Made by a program: the position numbers and the translations under genes. Shown one piece after another: positions 34,140-39,865 of a stretch of 39,865 bases of DNA. The notes under the pieces were generated by a model. The model saw only the letters and a list, made by a program, of their open reading frames with translations. It did no database searches and was not told the origin of the DNA. This DNA is from Candidatus Poribacteria bacterium (GTDB lineage Bacteria; Poribacteria; WGA-4E; WGA-3G): positions 1 to 39,865 of the forward strand of contig JAPOZO010000013.1 in assembly GCA_026706025.1 (NCBI GenBank), in the 5' to 3' direction. Positions within the stretch are counted from its first letter, which is position 1. Each line of letters begins with the position of its first letter.

Positions 34140-35666
34140 ATGATCTGGCATATCATCAAACGAGAACTCTTTGACCACATCAATAGCCTGCGCTTTATTC
34201 TAACGGTTGTGATACTTTCCGCCTTAATGGTTACCAACGCTGTAGTGCATCTTCGGACGCACCCCAAAAGGGTCCGTAACTATTCCGAGAAGGTTACCAA
34301 ATCCGCTAACGAGTTGAAATCCCGAACAGGGTTGTATGCTCTGGCGCGGAAGGGACCCGGTGACCTCAACAAACGTCCCTCTTCGCTCTCCTTTATCGCA
34401 GACGGCGGGGATGCCTATTTGCCAAAAAACATATCAAACGGGGAGACTTGGTCCAAAAGCGGTCAAGGGGGTGAGGTCAAAAGCAACTGGTGGTTGAATT
34501 ACGGCACCGTGAACCCGGATGCGACAGATCTTCGTCCCTATGCAATAAAGATAGATTGGGTATTTATTATCACTTACCTGCTCTCGTTCATTCCGCTCCT
34601 CTTCACGTTTGATGCACTCTCTGGCGAGCGAGAACAAGGGACCTTGCGATTGTGTCTCGCGAATCCGATTTCGCGTCCCATCCTATTAATCGGTAAATTC
34701 TTGGGGACCTTAATAACCGTCCTCATTCCTTTCATTTTTGCAGTGCTGCTGAATTTGGCAGTGATTTCCGTCGATAGTTGGACACAACTGAGTGCAGACA
34801 ACTGGGGACGTTTAGGGTTGATCCTGTTGATTGCTGCCTGCTATGCGGGTATCTTCGTTGGATTGGGATTGATGGTTTCTGCTGGCACGCGAGAGCCTCG
34901 GGTGAGCCTTGTTGTGCTCTTATTGATTTGGGTAGCCGCTGTGATTTTTATGCCATCCACCCTCGGCACCCTTTCCACAAAATGGATGCCACCCGTTCAA
35001 ACAATGGATCAATTTCGTGATACAAGAAAAGCAGCCCTTAAGCAGATTAGTGACGACTATAGTGCCCGAATGCGTGCTATTAAAGAAAAAAAGAACCCGA
35101 ACCTCCCAAGTCTAAGTGAACTTCAGCAACTTTATGAAACGTCACCTGAAGCTGCCATGGCCGCAGCAGAAAAGTTAAGAGGAGCCTGGGAAACGGAAGG
35201 TGATGAAGAATTGGCACTCAAGGCTGAACTCATTAAGGGAGATGTAGAAACCCGAGAACGCCTTAATCGCGAGCGTTTGGATGCACAAGTCGCGCAGGTG
35301 CAGCGCGCAAGGGCGGTAACCCGGCTTTCACCGGCAGCGATTGTCCAATACGCGCTTGAATCAATGGCAGGCACCGGTTTTAATCGGCACTTGCAATACT
35401 TAGAACATGTGCATCAGCACACAAAACAATTCCGACAATTCATCATCGAAACCGATAGAGCAGACATCCAAAGTCGTCACCTCATCGGCATCCCCAAGGG
35501 CATGTCTCAGAAACCAGTTTCGAGTGAGGCAATTCCGCAATTTGAGGATAAGATCGCCTTTAGCGATACCTTCAACACCGCAACTTTGGACCTGCTGTTA
35601 CTCGTGTTACTACTCGGCGTATTTATTTCAGGGGCATTCCTTGTCTTTATACGTTCAGAGGTATGA
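34140..35666 (+). CDS. ABC-2 type transporter permease 2
   Basis: Paralog of permease 1 with 508 residues: N-terminal TM (about 16-34), a loop of about 100 residues, then TM and the coupling segment FTFDALSGEREQGTLRLCLANPISRPILLIGKF, several TMs, a charged coiled region (about 290-400) and a C-terminal TM (LLLLVLLLGVFISGAFLVFI). The region between, with many Glu/Lys/Ala residues, may be helical and extend into the periplasm. It likely forms a heterodimer with permease 1. The start follows AAAGGGGAA at about 6 nt. Confidence 0.87.
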   Translation: MIWHIIKRELFDHINSLRFILTVVILSALMVTNAVVHLRTHPKRVRNYSEKVTKSANELKSRTGLYALARKGPGDLNKRPSSLSFIADGGDAYLPKNISNGETWSKSGQGGEVKSNWWLNYGTVNPDATDLRPYAIKIDWVFIITYLLSFIPLLFTFDALSGEREQGTLRLCLANPISRPILLIGKFLGTLITVLIPFIFAVLLNLAVISVDSWTQLSADNWGRLGLILLIAACYAGIFVGLGLMVSAGTREPRVSLVVLLLIWVAAVIFMPSTLGTLSTKWMPPVQTMDQFRDTRKAALKQISDDYSARMRAIKEKKNPNLPSLSELQQLYETSPEAAMAAAEKLRGAWETEGDEELALKAELIKGDVETRERLNRERLDAQVAQVQRARAVTRLSPAAIVQYALESMAGTGFNRHLQYLEHVHQHTKQFRQFIIETDRADIQSRHLIGIPKGMSQKPVSSEAIPQFEDKIAFSDTFNTATLDLLLLVLLLGVFISGAFLVFIRSEV

Positions 35667-35728
35667 ACACCCATAATCACCGATGGGCATTAACGGCTCG
35701 TCACCAAACAAAAGGAGAAATAACTATA

Positions 35729-36592
35729 ATGTTGAAAAGATTTCGCACCTTTTTTACGCTTTTACTCGTCTTTGGGCTCAGTGCAATGCTTATGGGCGAC
35801 GCATCGGAAATTACCCAATATTTTCCAAAAACACTCGGAAGTTACTGGGTTTACGAAGACCCAGATGGAAACGAATTAACGCGGCGTGTCGTTGAGGACA
35901 AAGAGATTGCCGGGGAAATGTATCACGCCTTCAGTTATGAACCCGTGTTGGAGAATCCGGCAGATTATGACTATCATATCCATCCAAATTTCTACCAGGT
36001 TGGTGAAGAAAGGGTTACGTTCCTGCTCGGGGATGAGGTAGAGAAAGCTGTCAAAGCACACCTTACTGAAGAGATGAAGGCTTTTCAAAAAATATTGGAG
36101 AAAATGGGAGCACCGTTTATTATGCTCTATAATATTGAGATAGAGGCACAAGACCCGTTTTATGCGCTGCCAATACCTGTCACGCCCAACGAAAAGTGGA
36201 AGGCAACACAGATAAAAGCCAAAATCACGATGCAACCTGTCCCGCCACAAGACCCTCCAAAAGCCACAATCGAATTCACTATTGTCGAAACAGGAACTGT
36301 TGTGAGCACAGAAAACGTTGAGACACCCGCTGGCACTTTTAAAGACTGTTTGAAGATTGAATACCGAACAGAAACAGAGATGGAAGTATCCGCAGCGGAA
36401 TTTGGATCAGAAACGCCCGGCGAATCCCTTACAACGCTGTGGGTGGCACCCAACATCGGGATTGTCAAGTTTCATCAAAAAGCTGAGGATATTTTTCTCA
36501 AAACTACCCCTATGCCTCCTGGTTTTGAGGCACCATCTCCAGTCAGACCCCCTGAGTTAAACCTTGAATTAAAGAGGTATGAAGTCAAGTGA
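35729..36592 (+). CDS. Secreted DUF3108-like protein 1
   Basis: 287 residues with a signal peptide (MLKRFRTFFTLLLVFGLSAMLMGDA). The mature part has the pattern YFPKTLGSYWVYEDPDGNEL, HIHPNFYQVGEERVTFLLGDE, then ETPAGTFKDCLKIEYRTE and TTLWVAPNIGIVKFHQ. The GTF-x-DCLKI and LWxAxxxGIVK motifs are those of the DUF3108-like (TapB-type) domains in the two upstream proteins, so the domain is shared across the cluster. ATG 35729 is chosen over an in-frame ATG at 35663, because it gives a clear signal peptide and has AAAGGAG 11 nt ahead. Function is unknown; a periplasmic or extracellular ligand-binding role is possible. Confidence 0.82.
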   Translation: MLKRFRTFFTLLLVFGLSAMLMGDASEITQYFPKTLGSYWVYEDPDGNELTRRVVEDKEIAGEMYHAFSYEPVLENPADYDYHIHPNFYQVGEERVTFLLGDEVEKAVKAHLTEEMKAFQKILEKMGAPFIMLYNIEIEAQDPFYALPIPVTPNEKWKATQIKAKITMQPVPPQDPPKATIEFTIVETGTVVSTENVETPAGTFKDCLKIEYRTETEMEVSAAEFGSETPGESLTTLWVAPNIGIVKFHQKAEDIFLKTTPMPPGFEAPSPVRPPELNLELKRYEVK

Positions 36593-36613
36593 AGAAAAAA
36601 TAAGGAGAAAACT

Positions 36614-37423
36614 ATGCGGATATCCCACACGCTTATGTTGGGTATCATTGTCATCGGTTTATTGTCCATTGCCGATGCAGAGGCTGATAGTATAAAAACT
36701 CAACTTGAAGTATCTCGGCGACACAGCGAATGGGTGAAAGTTACGACCTCCGATGAGCGTATCGTCAATGCGTTTATCGTTTATCCAGCGGTGAAAGAAC
36801 CCGCAACGGCTATCATCGTCATCCACCAGGGTCGCGGACTCACCAATTGGATCCAGCTCGTCGCAGACACGCTCGCTGCCGAAGGGTTTGTCGCAATTTG
36901 TCCAGATCTGCTTTCCGGCATGGGGCCCGGCGGTGGAGGCACAGAAAGTTTCGACGCAAGGGACGACGTACCATGGGCTATCAGTGAACTCCCACCCGCC
37001 CAAGTCACATCCGACCTGGATGCCATCGAAAAATATGTCCGAAATCTACCTTCAACCAATGAAAAAGTTGCAGTCTCCGGATTCTGCTGGGGAGGTGGTC
37101 AAACGTTCAGTTACGCTGTTCATTCCACCACAATAGCCGCTAGTTTTGTGTTTTACGGTCCTGCCCCATCAACGGAAGATATCCCCAAAATATCAGCACC
37201 GGTGTATGGCTTCTACGCCGAGAATGACAATCGTATCAATGCCACAATTGATGCTACTAAAGCCGCGGCGGATGCCGCAAACATCACCTACGAACCCATC
37301 ATCTATGAAGGGGTCGGCCACGCCTTTCTGATGCGCGGTATGGCAGAAGATGCCAACGAAGCACAGAAAACTGCCACCAAAGCCGTATGGAAACGGTGGG
37401 TATCCCTCCTAAGAGAGCTCTAA
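36614..37423 (+). CDS. Secreted dienelactone hydrolase-family protein
   Basis: 269 residues with a signal peptide (MRISHTLMLGIIVIGLLSIADA). It has the alpha/beta-hydrolase fold of the DLH family: oxyanion region IVIHQGRGLTNWI, nucleophile elbow GFCWGGG (catalytic Cys as in dienelactone hydrolase), Asp in YAENDNR and His in GVGHAFL. So the Cys-Asp-His triad is complete. DLH proteins open lactones or thioesters; an exported form may act on small acyl substrates. It is placed between two paralogous secreted DUF3108-like genes, so it probably belongs to the same exported system. The ATG has AAGGAG at 6 nt. Confidence 0.9.
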   Translation: MRISHTLMLGIIVIGLLSIADAEADSIKTQLEVSRRHSEWVKVTTSDERIVNAFIVYPAVKEPATAIIVIHQGRGLTNWIQLVADTLAAEGFVAICPDLLSGMGPGGGGTESFDARDDVPWAISELPPAQVTSDLDAIEKYVRNLPSTNEKVAVSGFCWGGGQTFSYAVHSTTIAASFVFYGPAPSTEDIPKISAPVYGFYAENDNRINATIDATKAAADAANITYEPIIYEGVGHAFLMRGMAEDANEAQKTATKAVWKRWVSLLREL

Positions 37424-37438
37424 AGGAGTACACTTAGT

Positions 37439-38332
37439 ATGTTGATAAGATTTCACTTTAATGATGTCGTTTACAAACCTATCTGTATCTTCTTCAGTCT
37501 ATTACTTATTTTTTCTGTCACCGCGACAGCGGCTGACGAACAGTCAAACGACTATTTCCCACATACGCCGGGAAGCTTCTGGGTTTACGCGGATCAGGAC
37601 GAAAACAAATTAACACGCCGTGCCGTAGAGAAAAAAACGATTGAAGGTGAGACGTATCATGCCTTCAGTTATGAACCTACTTTGGAGGATTGGACAGATT
37701 ACGAGCATCACGTCCATCCCAATTTTTACCAAATTCGTAAAGATGGAATCGCCTTCTTTGTCGGTGATAAGGTTGAAAAAGCGTTTGAGGCAAAACTCCG
37801 TAGAGATATGGAAGCGGATAGCAAAAAACAGCAAGGGATCTCAACATCCCCCGGAGTTAGTGCTGATTTCAGTTATGAGATTGCGGTCGAAGCGAAAGAC
37901 GATTTCTATCTTCTCCCAACCCCTATTGTTTTTGATAAAGAGTGGACGGCAATGCGGATCAGTGGCTCCATAACGCTCAAGGTGAAAATGCAAAGTCCTG
38001 ATTTTCAGATCCCGGGCGGTGATCAGGTTAATGCTATTCCTATTGATTTGGTTGAAAAAGGGAAGGTGACAGCCAAAGAGACTGTAAAGACCCCCGCGGG
38101 GACATTTGAAGATTGTTTGAAAATTGAGTATTGGTATGCCGAGGCAAGAGAAAAAAAGGACGCGACAAAACCGACTTCTTCAGATACGTCTGGTATAGAG
38201 TTAACAACGCTCTGGTTGGCACCTAACGTCGGGATTGTGAAATTTATCCGTGTCTCCGCTGATTCAAAGGTAAAAAAGAACCTTGAACTAACACAATACG
38301 AAATCAAGTCCACGGGTTCCGGCAGCGAATAA
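37439..38332 (+). CDS. Secreted DUF3108-like protein 2
   Basis: 297 residues, paralog of the protein at 35729-36592. It has a signal-anchor near residue 11-32 (YKPICIFFSLLLIFSVTATA). The mature part repeats the family pattern: YFPHTPGSFWVYADQDENKL, HHVHPNFYQIRKDGIAFFVGD, KTPAGTFEDCLKIEYWYAEA, TTLWLAPNVGIVKFIRV. The two copies flank the DLH gene. A GGAG ribosome-binding site lies about 11 nt upstream of the ATG at 37439. Function unknown. Confidence 0.8.
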   Translation: MLIRFHFNDVVYKPICIFFSLLLIFSVTATAADEQSNDYFPHTPGSFWVYADQDENKLTRRAVEKKTIEGETYHAFSYEPTLEDWTDYEHHVHPNFYQIRKDGIAFFVGDKVEKAFEAKLRRDMEADSKKQQGISTSPGVSADFSYEIAVEAKDDFYLLPTPIVFDKEWTAMRISGSITLKVKMQSPDFQIPGGDQVNAIPIDLVEKGKVTAKETVKTPAGTFEDCLKIEYWYAEAREKKDATKPTSSDTSGIELTTLWLAPNVGIVKFIRVSADSKVKKNLELTQYEIKSTGSGSE

Positions 38333-38449
38333 ACGCTGCAGATGAGGAAGATTGCCTAAAGGTGAAAGTCACGCAACCTTTTCTCTTAAAGCGCGACATA
38401 ATATTATAAAACAATCCACTTTCCAACGGAAGTTAGGAGAAAACAAGAA
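38333..38449. other. Spacer with a second ECF-type promoter
   Basis: The spacer after the second secreted protein holds the ECF-like promoter at 38373-38401. No other gene is visible here. Confidence 0.4.
38373..38401 (+). promoter_or_regulatory. Second candidate ECF promoter
   Basis: GCAACCTTTT (38373-38382) and CGACATAA (38394-38401). It matches the element ahead of the sigma-fusion gene (27071-27101) in both hexamers, but with a 15-nt spacer instead of 17. It points to control of the permease by the same sigma factor. Confidence 0.45.
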
Positions 38450-38557
38450 ATGACAAGCATTCGTGCGTCAAATACTGATTTGATCCAGCAAGATATAACA
38501 CCTCCAAAAGTGGAAAAGACTATTCCCGACTTGTCTGAGACAGTTCCAAGGCGATGA
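38450..38557 (+). CDS. Small 35-residue ORF of unknown nature
   Basis: ATG at 38450, TGA ends at 38557; the start has AGGAG 10 nt upstream. The peptide, MTSIRASNTDLIQQ then polar and proline residues, has no recognisable domain. It lies between a candidate ECF promoter and the third permease. It could be a leader peptide, the remains of a longer gene, or chance. Confidence 0.3.
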   Translation: MTSIRASNTDLIQQDITPPKVEKTIPDLSETVPRR

Positions 38558-38609
38558 AATTGTTGAAATCGTTCCACACCAATATCCGTCTCAGAAATGA
38601 GGTGAGTTT

Positions 38610-39865
38610 ATGGCTATGCTTTGGCTCATTATCCAACGAGAATTCGTCTCAAATGTGTTGACATCCCGATTCATGATTGGGTTTATCGTGTGCTTACTCT
38701 CAACCGCTGTTGCGGTTTTCGTTCAGGTGGATGACCACGAAAAACGGTTGGTCGGATATAACACGGCTGTCCGGGAATCTCAGGCGGAAGCGCAGAATTG
38801 GAAACTCTACACCGATATTAGCGCAAAGGTCCACAGAAAACCGAATCCGCTCGGCATTTTTAACATCGGGATGGAAACCTCTGGTGTAAATACCGTCGTT
38901 GTTGAGCCTGACAAACCGATTTGGACGCGGGATAGCCGTTCCCCCGGTTGGGGCGAAACGACGCAGAAGATAGGAGCAGACAACCCTTTTCTCGCAATGT
39001 TTCTCTCCGTTGATGTGGTCTTCATCTTCAAGATCGTACTTAGCGCATTAGCGATTCTGTTTGCTTACAACACGATTTCAGGCGAAAGAGAGGACGGCAC
39101 GCTGAAACTTGTGTTGTCCAATGCGATACCGAGGGACACGGTCGTTTTAGGGAAATACCTCGGTGGTATGTTGTCGCTATTCCCGATTGTTGTGGTGAGT
39201 CTGATTGTAGCACTGTTGCTCACACTCTCTTCACCTAACATCGCCTTTGACGGGAACGACATTGCACACGTTGTCCTGATATTCGCTGTTTCGCTGTTGT
39301 ACGTGTCAACATGGTATCTTTTAGGACTCCTCTTGTCTGTTTGGACGAAGGAAGCAACGACGACATTGATTCTTTCGATGTTTCTCTGGGTCGTTCTGAC
39401 AAGTGTTCATGCAAACGTAGCGACCTTTGCGGTGGCAAAGTTTTCGCCACATAAACCGGACTCGGAAGAGAAAGTTTTTCAGCAGACGATTCAACTCTAT
39501 GATGATTTCAGGAAAGAACGCGACGACTACCTCAAAAGTTTCAAGGGAAAGGCATACGAGGATCCAACAAAGACGGTTTCTTGGCGAACTGACGAGCAGG
39601 GTAAAACGGGAGGGTCTTCTGGTACTTCCTCTACCTCTGCGCAGTGGTTTGTTACGGAGAGTTATCGCATTGGAAATATCAAGTACGCCGATGTTTCTGT
39701 TCTCCAGGAATTTTTAAGTTATCAAGAACCACTTCGGATTGCGTATACGGATAGGGCAGAAGAAATTCTCAGAAAACCTGCAGACGACCGAGAGCGGAAC
39801 GCGAAGTTCGCAGATCTTCTCTCCCGTATCTCCTTCGCAGACGTGTATCACTTCGCTGCTGGTGC
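38610..39865 (+). CDS. ABC-2 type transporter permease 3, 3' truncated by window edge
   Basis: The frame from ATG 38610 (GAGGTG ribosome-binding site at about 5 nt) is open to the window's end, about 418 codons. It has an N-terminal TM (about 23-43), a loop including a KPNPLGIFNIGMET segment like permease 1's PPNPLSLFSAGLDK, then TMs and the coupling segment FAYNTISGEREDGTLKLVLSNAIPRDTVVLGKY. TMs follow at about 185-290, then a large soluble region that ends at the edge with FADVYHFAAG, like permease 1's SPASLYTFATSAWAG. It is a paralog of permeases 1 and 2 and probably part of the same transporter set. Confidence 0.87.
   Translation, partial: MAMLWLIIQREFVSNVLTSRFMIGFIVCLLSTAVAVFVQVDDHEKRLVGYNTAVRESQAEAQNWKLYTDISAKVHRKPNPLGIFNIGMETSGVNTVVVEPDKPIWTRDSRSPGWGETTQKIGADNPFLAMFLSVDVVFIFKIVLSALAILFAYNTISGEREDGTLKLVLSNAIPRDTVVLGKYLGGMLSLFPIVVVSLIVALLLTLSSPNIAFDGNDIAHVVLIFAVSLLYVSTWYLLGLLLSVWTKEATTTLILSMFLWVVLTSVHANVATFAVAKFSPHKPDSEEKVFQQTIQLYDDFRKERDDYLKSFKGKAYEDPTKTVSWRTDEQGKTGGSSGTSSTSAQWFVTESYRIGNIKYADVSVLQEFLSYQEPLRIAYTDRAEEILRKPADDRERNAKFADLLSRISFADVYHFAAG

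Noticed and set aside
35663-35728. Start of the first secreted DUF3108-like protein at 35663
   Set aside because: The ATG overlaps the permease stop but gives a polar extension before the signal peptide; the ATG at 35729 is better supported.

Overview
The window looks like chromosomal DNA of an uncultured Gram-negative bacterium. Its style resembles Candidatus Poribacteria: muropeptide recycling genes, many MR/MLE and Gfo/Idh/MocA genes, ECF sigma fusions and dispersed hairpin repeats. That assignment is inference from gene content, not a database result. Type II secretion parts, lipoproteins and secreted proteins support a diderm envelope. No tRNA, rRNA, CRISPR array or intact insertion sequence was seen.

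Layout. (1) 1-544: 3' part of a GspC-like secretion gene. (2) 641-4150, minus strand: an apparent muropeptide salvage operon in the order AmiE-like serine hydrolase, NamZ (DUF1343), AnmK. (3) 4363-6181: cupin of the mannose-6-phosphate isomerase type overlapping or abutting glucose-6-phosphate isomerase. (4) 6259-9784: an NtrY/NtrX-like two-component system, followed by a GspG-like pseudopilin and a prepilin peptidase. (5) 11200-15141: sulfatase-modifying-factor-like protein, nitroreductase, amidohydrolase and TPR lipoprotein. (6) 15131-18328, minus strand: a permuted DNA methyltransferase, then cytochrome b and a Rieske protein. (7) 18465-22512: an oxidoreductase and a sugar-acid dehydratase-like enzyme on divergent strands, a STAS protein and a diheme lipoprotein. 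(8) 22513-27170: a long AT-rich spacer, a 1132-residue protein that resembles a degenerate Fe-S-type helicase, and a short HsdM remnant. (9) 27171-39865: one co-oriented gene train: an ECF sigma factor fused to a dead M61-like peptidase with PDZ, its intact paralog, three ABC-2 permeases, two secreted DUF3108-like proteins and a secreted dienelactone hydrolase.

The best candidate for an undescribed system is region 9. The same DUF3108-like domain occurs in the sigma fusion, the peptidase and the two secreted proteins. The peptidase centre is intact in one tandem copy and erased in the copy joined to the sigma factor. Matching ECF-like promoter motifs precede the sigma gene and the third permease. 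This suggests a sensor-regulator that controls its own envelope and transport genes. The transporter ATPase is not in the window and may lie past the right edge.

Two classes of dispersed intergenic repeat occur: short hairpins with GGCACAC/GTGTGCC arms, and longer inverted elements built from TCAGTTA- or CCAGT-type units. Some of these abut or invade gene ends.
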